Source of the DNA: Trueperaceae bacterium
Lineage (GTDB): Bacteria > Deinococcota > Deinococci > Deinococcales > Trueperaceae
Direction of reading: 5' to 3'
Length of the DNA: 35,824 nt
Assembly (NCBI GenBank): GCA_007695125.1
Contig: REEJ01000142.1
Coordinates: forward strand, 1-35,824
The translations under genes and the position numbers were made by a program. Each line of letters opens with the position of its first letter. The stretch's first letter is position 1. Below the pieces are notes generated by a model. The model saw only the letters and a list, made by a program, of their open reading frames with translations. It had not been told where the DNA came from and searched no databases. Below are positions 27,361 to 35,824 of the stretch, one piece after another.

Positions 27361-28566
27361 TCACACGCCCAAGACCACGTCCTCGAGGCCACGCGGTGTC
27401 GAGGTCAACGACTCCGGCGGGTCGGCGACGACCACGGTGTCGTCGACCCGGAACCCGCCGAGGCCGTAGAGGTAGATGCCCGGCTCGATCGTGTAGACCT
27501 CGCCCGCGCGCAGCGGGCGCTCGTCGAACGCCATGTCCGCGGGACGATCGTGGCCGCGCAGGCCGATGCCGTGGCCGGCCCGGTGGAACACGTTGGATGC
27601 GTAGCCGTGACGGTCGAACACCGCGAGCGCCGCGCGGTCGATCCCCGCGAGCGGCAGCCCGGGGCGGCACGCGGCCACCGCGGCCGCCTGGGCCTCGAGC
27701 GCGGCCGCGTACGCGCGGCGCTGCTCGGCGCTCGGCTCGCCGACGAACAGCGTGCGCTCGTTCTCGACGTAGTAGCCGCCGAGCGACACGACGATGATGT
27801 TCACGATCCCGTGGCCGCGTGCGATCCGTGCGTCCGAGCCCGAGGGCGTGCCGTGCGGGGCCGCCGAGTCCGGCCCGGTCAGGCTGAAGCAGCGCGCCGT
27901 GACGTCGGAGGACGGGAAGCGTCGGGCGCCCTCGACGCGCATCAGGCGAGTCGTCTCGGCGTCGACCTCGGCCATCAGTGCACCGGGGATGGCGAGGTCA
28001 CGGAACACCACCTGCCCGTAGTCCGTCAGCGACGCCGCAGAACGCATCAGCGCGAGCTCCTCCGGTGACTTCACCGAGCGCATGTCGGTGAGCACGTCGG
28101 GCGCACTCTCGAGCTGCAGACCCGGCGCGTGCGCGACGACCTCCTCGAGCGCGCCGCCGCGCGCGTCACAGGCCAGCCGCCCGTCGCCGGCCATGCCCAG
28201 GTCTCGCAACCGCGACGCCACCAACGCGCCCCAATCGGCGCGCGACCACGTGTCCGGGTCGGGCGCGGGCCGCTCGACGTAGAACGTCACGTCCTTCACG
28301 GCGAGCGCGCCGCGCTCGGCGGCCATCCGGGTCGCGTGCACCGAGAGCTCGTGGAGCACCAAGGCCGGTTCGCCTTCGCGCGGCACCACGAGGACGATGG
28401 GTCGCTCCCACGGCTCGACGTCCGGCCGCCAGCCGCTCAGGTACGCGACGTTCTCCGGGACCGTGAGCGCGAAGGCGTCGACGTCGTGATCGACGAGCCA
28501 GGCGCGCAGTGTCGCCAGGCGCGCTCGGAGTGAGGTGGTCGGGATCGCGGTCAGGGGTGCGGGCAC
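27361..28566 (-). CDS. M24 'pita-bread' family hydrolase, apparently non-metallo (creatinase-like?)
   Basis: Creatinase-type N domain (LRAWLVDHDVDAFALTVPENVAYLSGW); HRAGHGIGLRGHDRP, GEVYTIEPGIYLYGLGGFRVDDTVVV. GTG start with GGAGGT RBS. Confidence 0.88.
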   Translation of the reverse strand: MPAPLTAIPTTSLRARLATLRAWLVDHDVDAFALTVPENVAYLSGWRPDVEPWERPIVLVVPREGEPALVLHELSVHATRMAAERGALAVKDVTFYVERPAPDPDTWSRADWGALVASRLRDLGMAGDGRLACDARGGALEEVVAHAPGLQLESAPDVLTDMRSVKSPEELALMRSAASLTDYGQVVFRDLAIPGALMAEVDAETTRLMRVEGARRFPSSDVTARCFSLTGPDSAAPHGTPSGSDARIARGHGIVNIIVVSLGGYYVENERTLFVGEPSAEQRRAYAAALEAQAAAVAACRPGLPLAGIDRAALAVFDRHGYASNVFHRAGHGIGLRGHDRPADMAFDERPLRAGEVYTIEPGIYLYGLGGFRVDDTVVVADPPESLTSTPRGLEDVVLGV

Positions 28567-28603
28567 GGTGGACCTCCGAGCAGAACCTACCGCGCCGCTG
28601 CGC

Positions 28604-29782
28604 TCACGAGGCGCTGCCGACGCGTTTCCAGAAGGCGCTGAAGGAGCGCGGTGCGGAGCCCTGCGTCCAGCGCTGTGCGAAGGCGCGCGGCGGCGGGTCG
28701 GCGGGGCCGGGCCAGTGCGCGACCGCCGGGTGCGCGCGGTGCCGCACTGCGGCGGAGGCGCCCTGCTCGGCCGCCGCGACGCGTTCGGCGAGGAGCGTGC
28801 GTGCGTCCGCGACGGCGACGCGCAGGCCGGGCACCTCGCGCGCGGCGCTCAGGACCCAGGCGAGCCGATCACGGCTCCACGGGTGGCGGGCGAAGAGCGC
28901 CGGCTCGAGCAGCAGCCAGCGCTCGGCGTCGTCGCCTGCTCGCCAGGTCGGATCGAGGGCCCACGGGTGGTACGCGAGCAGTGGCCTGTCCGGGTCGAGC
29001 CGGGGCGGCGGGAGGTCGGGGATCGTCGCGGGAAGGTCGAGCTCCAGCGACTCTGCCAGGGCGGCGGGCACCGGTCCCGCCAGGAGCTCTGAGGTCGGTC
29101 GGTCGAGGAAGGTGCCGCGTTGCGCGCGGTCCGAGAAGCGGTCGAGGTTCGCCTGGTTCGCGAGGTAGGGCTTGTGCGACCCGGTACCCGCCACCCACTG
29201 CCACGACAGCGTGTTGGAGGCGAGATCGCCGTCGAGCAGGTGGAAGAAGAACCAGGCCGCGCCGGCGCGCCAGTCCGCGCCCGCCAGGTGACACGTGACG
29301 CTGGCCAGCCACATGCGGGCGTGGTTGTGGACGTAACCGTCGTCCAGGAGAGCCCTGACGGCGTCGTCGAGGGCGTCGATCCCGGTGCGCCCCTCGATGA
29401 TCGCTCGGGGCAGTCGGCGTGGCTGGGCCGCTGCGCTCCGGCGCGGCTGTGGACCGAAGCGATCGGCGAAGATCGTGCGCCCATCGCGCTCGTAGACGAG
29501 CTGGAAGAACTCGCGCCAGGCGAGTTCTTGCGCGAACTTCCCGGCAGCGTCTGGCGCGACGATCGCCAGGACCTCGGGCACGCTCACCAGACCGTGCGTC
29601 AGGTAGGGGGAGAGGCGCGACACCGCCCCGCGCAGATGGTTCCGGGTCCGCGCGTACGCGCGCTCATCGACCGAGCGCACCCGCTCGAGTGCGGCTGCGC
29701 GGGTCGCTGGGAACGCGGCCGCCAACGCCGGCCGCAGCGTCAACTCGTGGACCGGGACGCGCGCGGTCTCGCTCGCTGCCAT
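28604..29782 (-). CDS. cryptochrome/photolyase-like FAD-binding protein lacking the N-terminal antenna domain
   Basis: FAQELAWREFFQLVYERDGRTIF; GRTGIDALDDAVRALLDDGYVHNHARMWLASV; DWRAGAAWFFFHLLDGDLASNTLSWQWVAGTGSHKPYLANQANLDRFS. Confidence 0.88.
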   Translation of the reverse strand: MAASETARVPVHELTLRPALAAAFPATRAAALERVRSVDERAYARTRNHLRGAVSRLSPYLTHGLVSVPEVLAIVAPDAAGKFAQELAWREFFQLVYERDGRTIFADRFGPQPRRSAAAQPRRLPRAIIEGRTGIDALDDAVRALLDDGYVHNHARMWLASVTCHLAGADWRAGAAWFFFHLLDGDLASNTLSWQWVAGTGSHKPYLANQANLDRFSDRAQRGTFLDRPTSELLAGPVPAALAESLELDLPATIPDLPPPRLDPDRPLLAYHPWALDPTWRAGDDAERWLLLEPALFARHPWSRDRLAWVLSAAREVPGLRVAVADARTLLAERVAAAEQGASAAVRHRAHPAVAHWPGPADPPPRAFAQRWTQGSAPRSFSAFWKRVGSAS

Positions 29783-29785
29783 GCG

Positions 29786-31192
29786 TCACGGTATGCGCTG
29801 GCTGGCTGCCTGCGCCGTGGGCGTGCTTCCGATGTCGTGCGCCTCGGGCGCTTCGAGCAAGCTGTCCTCCATGTGCCGGATCCGGCGCGAGGCGGCGCTG
29901 GCCACGGTGAACGCCGTCAGGACCAGGCCCATCGCGATGAGCAGCACCGCCGCGCCGCGCCCCTCGCCGCTGCCGATGATCGGCCCGAGCCACGGCTCCA
30001 ACGCGCCGCCGGGCGCCATGGCAGGCTCGAACACGCGCGCAGCCAAGCTCCCCGCGAGCACGATGCCTGCGGCCTGCGCCGCTGCGGTCAGCACCATGCG
30101 AAAGGCGAACACGCGCCCGAGCACGTCCGGCGCGGCGTGCTCCTGGAAGACGACCCGATTGAGCGCGAGCAGGACGGACTGCGCCGCGCCGATGACGACG
30201 ATGGTCACGCCGATCCACACCGCGTCGGGACGCAGACCGCTGACCACCATCCCGACGCCGACGGCGAGGGTCGCCACGAGGATGGTGGGCATCCGCCGCC
30301 GGGGACCGCCCCAGGCGCCGATCGCGACCGCACCGACCACCGCCCCGATCCCGTACACCGCGTACACGATGCCGATGGTCGCCTCGTCGCCGATGCCGAG
30401 CACCAAGGGACCGGAGAGTGCGTACACGAACGCCGATCCGAACACCGTCAGCGCCAGGAAGACCGACAGGAAGACGAAGGCCGGCCGGTCGTGGACGTAG
30501 CGCAGGCCGACCACGAAATCGGCGACCACACCGCCGCGCGTGCCGGTGCCGACCGATCGGATCGGGTTCGGGATCCGCACCGTGGCGAGTGCCACCAGCG
30601 CGACGACCGCCGTCGCGACGTCGAGCACCAGCACGCTGCCGAGGCCTGCCGTGACCATGAGCGCGCCGGCGAGCGGCGGGCCGACCACGATCCCGAGCGT
30701 CTGCATCACCTGGCTGTATCCCGAGGCGCGCGCCAGGCGCCTGCGCGGCACGAGCAGCCGCACGCTGGCGTCGAACGCCGGCAGCACGAAGGCGTTCGCC
30801 AGGCCGTTCACGATCAGCGCCACGTAGATGTGCCACAGCTCCAGGCCACCTTGCCACCACAGCAGCGTGACGGCGACCGTCGGGACGCGCGAGAGCGCGG
30901 TCGCCGCGATGAGCACGCTGCGCCGGTCCCATCGGTCGATGAGCGGTCCGGCGACGAGCGAACCGATGGAGAGCGGGATGATCCCGAAGAACAGCAAGAG
31001 CGCGAAGGCCTCCGCGTCGCGCGTCTCCTGGTAGACCCACACGCTCAACGCGAAACGCGTGAGTCCCGATCCCGTGAACGACGTCGTCAGTCCGGCCCAC
31101 GTCACCCAGAACGAGGCCATGCCCTCGAACGGCGCTCGCCAGCGCGTTCGGGCGTTCACGCCGTCGCTCGTGTCGTCGAGGTGGGCGGGCAT
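29786..31192 (-). CDS. MFS transporter
   Basis: Multiple TM segments; SIGSLVAGPLIDRWDRRSVLIAATALSRV; ASGYSQVMQTLGIVVGPPLAGALM. Confidence 0.92.
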   Translation of the reverse strand: MPAHLDDTSDGVNARTRWRAPFEGMASFWVTWAGLTTSFTGSGLTRFALSVWVYQETRDAEAFALLLFFGIIPLSIGSLVAGPLIDRWDRRSVLIAATALSRVPTVAVTLLWWQGGLELWHIYVALIVNGLANAFVLPAFDASVRLLVPRRRLARASGYSQVMQTLGIVVGPPLAGALMVTAGLGSVLVLDVATAVVALVALATVRIPNPIRSVGTGTRGGVVADFVVGLRYVHDRPAFVFLSVFLALTVFGSAFVYALSGPLVLGIGDEATIGIVYAVYGIGAVVGAVAIGAWGGPRRRMPTILVATLAVGVGMVVSGLRPDAVWIGVTIVVIGAAQSVLLALNRVVFQEHAAPDVLGRVFAFRMVLTAAAQAAGIVLAGSLAARVFEPAMAPGGALEPWLGPIIGSGEGRGAAVLLIAMGLVLTAFTVASAASRRIRHMEDSLLEAPEAHDIGSTPTAQAASQRIP

Positions 31193-31249
31193 CGCTGGCG
31201 ACGCTACCGCAACGCTCCTTGCGCTGCCGTCGTCGAGCCGGTCGACGGA

Positions 31250-31717
31250 TCAGCCGCTGGCGCGCATCACGTGATCGAGGCAGTGGCGGTAGTCGACGCC
31301 GGCTGCGACGTCGGCGGCGAGGTCGGCGACGGTGATGTCGGCCATGGCGTGGAGCAGCGCGTCGCGCAGCCGCTCGTAGACGGCGCCACGAGCGTGGCAG
31401 CGATCCTGCTCGGGGCACGCCTTGAACCACACGAGGCTGACGCACGACAGCGGCGCGATCGGGCCGTCGATGGCGCGCATCACGTCGCGCAGGTTGATGG
31501 TCGCGGCTGGTCTCGAGAGCGCGTAGCCGCCCCGCGCACCCTTCTTCGATACGACGATGCCGGCGGCCACCAAGGCCGCGAGCAGGCGGACGAGGTACGG
31601 GCGCGCCACGCCGGTCGCCTCGGCGATGCGCTCGCTGGCGACCCAGCGCTCTTGTTCGACGGTGCCGAGGTAGCCGAGGGCGTGCAGGGCGTAGACGTCG
31701 GTGGTGGAGAGGCGCAT
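31250..31717 (-). CDS. Rrf2-family transcriptional regulator with putative Fe-S Cys triad
   Basis: [87 protein letters not shown]; Cys triad [16 protein letters not shown]. Confidence 0.92.
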   Translation of the reverse strand: MRLSTTDVYALHALGYLGTVEQERWVASERIAEATGVARPYLVRLLAALVAAGIVVSKKGARGGYALSRPAATINLRDVMRAIDGPIAPLSCVSLVWFKACPEQDRCHARGAVYERLRDALLHAMADITVADLAADVAAGVDYRHCLDHVMRASG

Positions 31718-31722
31718 GCAGG

Positions 31723-31728
31723 ATTGTA
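31723..31728 (-). promoter_or_regulatory. -10 element TACAAT 5 nt upstream of Rrf2 ATG (predicted leaderless promoter)
   Basis: Minus-strand reading GGCTACAATCCTGCATG. Confidence 0.5.
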
Positions 31729-32005
31729 GCCGTGCGCGGTTCGCGGGCGCCCGGTCCAACCGCGAACGCCGCGTCATGCGGGCGACCCTGGGTGCGTTCG
31801 ACAAGGGCCAGTGTGTGGCTTCGGCAAGACCCAGATCGCCTCGATGCGCGACCGCTCGCACCGTGGCGGCCGATCGTCGGGCTCGCGCCCGCTCCCCGTG
31901 TTCGCGATCGCCGCGCTTGCCACGTCCGGGCCGGTGTTCGCTCAGGACGCCCCGGCGCGCAGCGTGCCGCGGCGGCGAGGCCGCTCGTGTCGCCTACGGC
32001 GCGCC

Positions 32006-32830
32006 TCAGCGGCTCCGCGGGTCGAGGGCCTCGGCCAACGTGTCGCCGTAGAGGTTGATGCCGAGCACGACGAGCGAGATCGCGACGCCGGGGAAGGTGG
32101 CGACCCACCAGCCCCCGAAGAACAGCACCTCGCGGCCGTCGGCGAGCATCTGGCCCCATGAGGGGACCTCTGGGGGTACACCAGAGAGGCCGAGGAACGA
32201 CAGTGCGGCCTCGACGATGATCATCGTCGCCATCTGCAGGGTCGCGACGACGATCAGGGCGCCGGCGACGTTCGGCAGCAAATGCAGCAGCATGATGCGC
32301 CAGTGCGGGCTCCCGAGGGCGTGAGCGGCGCTGATGAAGTCGCGCTCCTTCAGCGACAGCACCTCGCCGCGGACCACGCGCGCGAAGATCACCCAACCGG
32401 TGATCCCGAGCGTGAGGATGGTGTTGGTCAAACTGGCGCCCAGCGCCGCGATGATCGCGACCACGAGCAGGATGAAGGGCATGGAGAGCTGCACGTCGGC
32501 GAGGCGCATCAAGACGTCGTCCACCCAGCCACCGACGTAGCCCGAGACCATCCCCAGCGTCACGCCCAACACCAGGCTGATCAGCACCGCCGACGTCGCT
32601 ATCAACAGCGACAGGCGCGAGCCGTACAGGATGCGCGACAGGATGTCGCGCCCCAGGCGGTCGGTGCCCAAGACGTGCCCCTCGCTGCCCGGCGGCGAGA
32701 GGCGGGCCTCGAGGTTCTGGAGTGTCGGATCGTAGGGGCTGACCACGGGTGAGAAGACCGCGGTGAGCACGAAGGCGGCGAGGATGGCCAGGCCCACGAC
32801 GGCCGTGGGGCCGCGCACCAGGCGCCTCAT
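32006..32830 (-). CDS. ABC transporter permease, DppC-like
   Basis: LSPPGSEGHVLGTDRLGRDILSRILYGSRLSLLIA; LKERDFISAAHALGSPHWRIMLLHLLPNVAGALIV; ALSFLGLSGVPPEVPSWGQML. Confidence 0.97.
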   Translation of the reverse strand: MRRLVRGPTAVVGLAILAAFVLTAVFSPVVSPYDPTLQNLEARLSPPGSEGHVLGTDRLGRDILSRILYGSRLSLLIATSAVLISLVLGVTLGMVSGYVGGWVDDVLMRLADVQLSMPFILLVVAIIAALGASLTNTILTLGITGWVIFARVVRGEVLSLKERDFISAAHALGSPHWRIMLLHLLPNVAGALIVVATLQMATMIIVEAALSFLGLSGVPPEVPSWGQMLADGREVLFFGGWWVATFPGVAISLVVLGINLYGDTLAEALDPRSR

Positions 32831-33744
32831 GCGTAGCGCACCCGCGGGTCGAGGAACAGGTAGCTGATGTCGACGATCAGGTTCACGAAGGCGAGCAACG
32901 CGGCGAACACGACCACCGAGGCCTGGACCACCGGGAAGTCACGCTGGCTCACGGCGATGAGCACGAACCGCCCCACGCCGGGCCAGGCGAAGATCGTTTC
33001 GGTGATCACGGCGCCCGAGAGCAGTGTCCCGAGCTGCAGGCCGATCACGGTCACCACCGGGATGGCGGCGTTGCGCAGCGCGTGGGCGTACACGACGCGG
33101 CGACCGTGCGCCCCCTTGGAGCGCGCGGTGCGGACGTAGTCGCTGCGCAGCTCCTGCAACACCCCGTTGCGGGTCAGGCGGGCGATAGCGGCCGCCGTGA
33201 AGGTCCCCAACGCGATCATGGGCAAGATGAGGTGCTGAGCGCTCCCGTAGCCAGAGATGGGCAACACGCGCAGCTGCAGCCCGAACACCAGGATCAGCAT
33301 CAGACCCAGCCAAAACACCGGGATCGACTGGCCCAACAACGCCAAGCTCATGACGCCGAGCTCGAGGGGCTTGCCTCGATGCAGCGCCGCGACCACGCCG
33401 GCTGGGACGCCGATCACGACCGCGAACAGGAGTCCCGCGCCGGCCAGCAGCAGGCTGGCAGGCATGCGTTCGAGGACGAGTCCGAGCGCAGGTGCGGCCG
33501 AGCGGAGGCTGGTGCCGAAGTCGCCCTGGACAGCGTTCAACAGGTACACGCCGTACTGCACGAGTACGGGGCGGTCGAGGCCCAGCGACGCACGGTAGCG
33601 CTCGCGAACCTCCGGCGTGGCGTCGAGTGGCAACAGCAGGTTGAGCGGATCGCCGGAGAGCTGGAGGAGGACGAACGCGAGCGTGGCGGCGCCCCAGACC
33701 ACCACGGCCACGAGCAGCAAGCGTCTGACGACGTAGGCCAGCAT
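32827..33744 (-). CDS. ABC transporter permease, DppB-like
   Basis: LAYVVRRLLLVAVVVWGAATLAFVLLQLSGDPLNLLLP; LRSDYVRTARSKGAHGRRVVYAHALRNAAIPVVTVIGLQLGTLLSGAVITETIFAWPGVG. Confidence 0.97.
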   Translation of the reverse strand: MLAYVVRRLLLVAVVVWGAATLAFVLLQLSGDPLNLLLPLDATPEVRERYRASLGLDRPVLVQYGVYLLNAVQGDFGTSLRSAAPALGLVLERMPASLLLAGAGLLFAVVIGVPAGVVAALHRGKPLELGVMSLALLGQSIPVFWLGLMLILVFGLQLRVLPISGYGSAQHLILPMIALGTFTAAAIARLTRNGVLQELRSDYVRTARSKGAHGRRVVYAHALRNAAIPVVTVIGLQLGTLLSGAVITETIFAWPGVGRFVLIAVSQRDFPVVQASVVVFAALLAFVNLIVDISYLFLDPRVRYA

Positions 33745-33761
33745 GAATGTGACGCTCCTGG

Positions 33762-33811
33762 CGTCGGGCCGCTGGAGCGACGGAGACGACCGCCTCTCCA
33801 GAGGCCCGACG
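33762..33811 (-). promoter_or_regulatory. long stem-loop between SBP and permease genes of second ABC operon
   Basis: CGTCGGGCC (33762-33770) pairs GGCCCGACG (33803-33811); after one mismatch CTGGAG (33772-33777) pairs CTCCAG (33796-33801). Confidence 0.65.
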
Positions 33812-33822
33812 GTGGCGAAGGC

Positions 33823-35346
33823 TCAGCGCAGTGCGGCGTCGAAGGCCCAGATGAGCTCGTCGGGACGTGGATCCCAGTCGATGCGCGTGCTCACGCCGTA
33901 GATGTCGACCTGCTGGTACAGGAAGATCCATGGCGCCGCGTCGCGCACCAACGCCAGGCCGTCGGCGTAGAGCTCCGCTCGGCGCGCCTGATCGACGGTG
34001 GCGCGCGCCTCGGCGAGCAACGCGTCGAGCGTGGCGTCATACATGTACGTGAACACCGAGCGTGGCGCTCCACCCTCGATGGTGCCGCCGTACAGCAGGC
34101 TGAACATGGTGTTGTCGGCGTCGAACTGGCTGTTGCCCCAACCGATCAGCCAAGCGTCGGTGGGGATCGAGCGTTCGAGCACCTGGCCCACGTAGCTGCT
34201 CCACTCCTGGACGCGCAACTCGGCGCGTACGCCGACCGCGGCCAGCTGGCCGACAACGGCCTCGGCCACCTGGCGGTCGTTGAGGTAGCGACCGTCGGGG
34301 CTGCCCATCGTGAACGTGAACCCGTCGGCGTAGCCGGCCTCCGCGAGCAGCTCGCGCGCACGCTCGGGATCGAACGGGAACGGATCGCAGAGCGCCTCGA
34401 CGTAGCCGTACATGTAGGGGTTCAGCGGACAACCGTTGGCCACGCCGTCGCCGCCCAGGATGGTCCGGATGATCGTGTCCTTGTCGACGGCGTGGTTCAG
34501 CGCCAGGCGCACGCGGGGATCGTCGAGCGGCCCCTCGCCCGTCACGTTGAGCACGATGAAGATGTTGCGGATCGAGGGCACGGTGGACGCGACCGCCTGG
34601 CCCGAGCCCGAGACGAGCGGCACGGCCTCGGGCGACAGGTTGGTGATGATGTCGACGCCGCCGGTGACGAGCTCCGCGACGCGGCTGCTCGACTCCGGGA
34701 TCGGTCGGAACACGATCTCCTGGATCGACGGGGCGCCGAACCAGTAGTCGTCGAAGGCGGCCAGCACGACCTCCTGGTCGCGAGCCCAGCGCACGAAGCG
34801 GTAGGGACCGGACCCCACCGGGTTGCTCGCGAAGTGCGCGGCACCGTTCTCCTCGATGTAGGTCTGCGGGACCATGAAGATCTGGGTGAGCTGCGTCAAG
34901 AAGGTCGCGAGCGGCCGGGCGGTGTGCACGCGGATGGTGTAAGGCCCCTCGACCGTGACCTCGCTGACGGAGGTCCACAGGTCGGACGTGCGCAGCGGCG
35001 CGTCCGAGTCGGTCAAGCGGTCGAAGTTGAACTTCGCGACCTCGGCATCGAACGCCTCGCCGTTGTGGAACGTGACGCCCTCACGCAGTTGCAGCTCCCA
35101 GGTGAGGTCGTCGATCGGCGTGGCCTCGGTGACCAGCCAGGGGATCAGCCCACCGTCCACGGCGCGCTTCATCAACGGGTCGAAGATGTTCGCCGTGACG
35201 TTCCCCGTGGGTGTCTCGCGATGGTCGTTCGGGTCCATCGTGGTGGCGTCCACGCCTTGCGCGATCACCATCCTGCCCGACTGGGCGTGCGCCATTCCGA
35301 GCGTCAGAACGACGATCGACAGGGCTACGACGAGTGGTTGTCTCAT
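33823..35346 (-). CDS. ABC transporter substrate-binding protein, family 5
   Basis: MRQPLVVALSIVVLTLGMAHAQ signal; VDATTMDPNDHRETPTGNVTANIFDPLMKR; NPVGSGPYRFVRWARDQEVVLAAFDDYWFG; DDPRVRLALNHAVDKD; GAGGAGG RBS. Confidence 0.95.
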   Translation of the reverse strand: MRQPLVVALSIVVLTLGMAHAQSGRMVIAQGVDATTMDPNDHRETPTGNVTANIFDPLMKRAVDGGLIPWLVTEATPIDDLTWELQLREGVTFHNGEAFDAEVAKFNFDRLTDSDAPLRTSDLWTSVSEVTVEGPYTIRVHTARPLATFLTQLTQIFMVPQTYIEENGAAHFASNPVGSGPYRFVRWARDQEVVLAAFDDYWFGAPSIQEIVFRPIPESSSRVAELVTGGVDIITNLSPEAVPLVSGSGQAVASTVPSIRNIFIVLNVTGEGPLDDPRVRLALNHAVDKDTIIRTILGGDGVANGCPLNPYMYGYVEALCDPFPFDPERARELLAEAGYADGFTFTMGSPDGRYLNDRQVAEAVVGQLAAVGVRAELRVQEWSSYVGQVLERSIPTDAWLIGWGNSQFDADNTMFSLLYGGTIEGGAPRSVFTYMYDATLDALLAEARATVDQARRAELYADGLALVRDAAPWIFLYQQVDIYGVSTRIDWDPRPDELIWAFDAALR

Positions 35347-35499
35347 CTCGTGCCTCCTCGCGTGGTTGGGCCACGTCTGCTGGGTTGGTGTGCGCACTGT
35401 AGCGCATGGGGCTCGGCGGGGTGGCACATGGTTCGTCCGGATACGCTTGCGCTCTTGGGCGCCAGCCCCCATACTTACGGCACCCGAAGGGGGTGCAGC

Positions 35500-35595
35500 A
35501 TGGACCGTCCGAACGCTCAACGCGCGCGGGCATTCGCCGCCATCGTGGCAGCAGCCCTGCTCATCGCGCTCGGCCTCATCTTCCGCAACGTCTAA
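35500..35595 (+). CDS. putative 31-aa small membrane protein
   Basis: MDRPNAQRARAFAAIVAAALLIALGLIFRNV with AAGGGGG upstream; single hydrophobic helix. Confidence 0.4.
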   Translation: MDRPNAQRARAFAAIVAAALLIALGLIFRNV

Positions 35596-35822
35596 GCCGA
35601 TCTGCAGCCGTACCGCGCCGCCCGCTCCGGGCGTCGCGGGATGTCAGTATCCGTCGCGTTCGCGTTGCGTTCGTCGACGGGGTCGGGCGGCGCGTGGCCC
35701 GAATGCGCGGTGCCGGCCTGGGGAGTCGTAGGTGGGGCCTCGTGTGCGGGCGGCCGCGTGGCCAGGAGCGCTGTCGCGAGCAGGACGCAGGCGAGCAGGG
35801 CCGTCTCGACACGGACGCTCGC
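35592..35822 (-). CDS. possible secreted/membrane protein C-terminus, truncated by window edge
   Basis: Minus-strand frame VRVETALLACVLLATALLATRPPAHEAPPTTPQAGTAHSGHAPPDPVDERNANATDTDIPRRPERAARYGCRSA-stop; hydrophobic N-terminus. Confidence 0.35.
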   Translation of the reverse strand, partial: ASVRVETALLACVLLATALLATRPPAHEAPPTTPQAGTAHSGHAPPDPVDERNANATDTDIPRRPERAARYGCRSA

Positions 35823-35824
35823 CC

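Noticed and set aside
29120-31729. 869-aa plus-strand ORF antisense to photolyase/MFS/Rrf2
   Set aside because: Shadow ORF, extremely His/Asp/Arg/Gln-rich; three clear minus-strand genes occupy the region
31811-32005. Signal-peptide-like stretch [24 protein letters not shown] in a plus-strand ORF
   Set aside because: Followed immediately by Arg-rich non-coding-like sequence overlapping the antisense permease; at most a tiny relic
33082-35595. 837-aa plus-strand ORF antisense to SBP and permease
   Set aside because: Shadow ORF with low-complexity composition; the minus-strand operon is unambiguous
1-35824. CRISPR arrays, tRNA/rRNA genes, transposase/integrase genes
   Set aside because: None seen: no regularly spaced repeats, no cloverleaf-like intergenic sequence noticed, no transposase motifs in any ORF

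Overview
High-GC, gene-dense bacterial chromosomal window. Codon style, leaderless-looking promoters and gene content suggest a Deinococcota/Trueperaceae-like organism, but this is inference only. About 25 CDS are supported. The main theme is peptide, amino-acid and D-amino-acid scavenging: a 5'-truncated N-acyl-D-amino-acid deacylase, an M55 D-aminopeptidase, an ATP-grasp/CocE-NonD hydrolase pair, two family-5 SBP plus DppB/DppC-type permease operons (neither with ATPase genes), an M28 membrane peptidase, a fused multi-FeS FAD dehydrogenase coupled to a DAO-type oxidoreductase, and an M24 'pita-bread' hydrolase lacking metal ligands. Other genes: HU, DinB-like, DUF2953-GerW/YtfJ pair, PfkB sugar kinase, ComB, photolyase-like FAD protein, MFS, Rrf2. 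The strongest candidate for an undescribed system is 1716-7062: a winged-helix/BTAD-STAND ATPase-TPR protein, a secreted divergent subtilisin-like (S8) protein carrying 9-residue GAGRLVGDG repeats, and a second stand-alone BTAD regulator. A second candidate is the three-gene coiled-coil/membrane cluster at 8567-12168 (- strand). All family calls come from motif recognition by eye; no searches were run.
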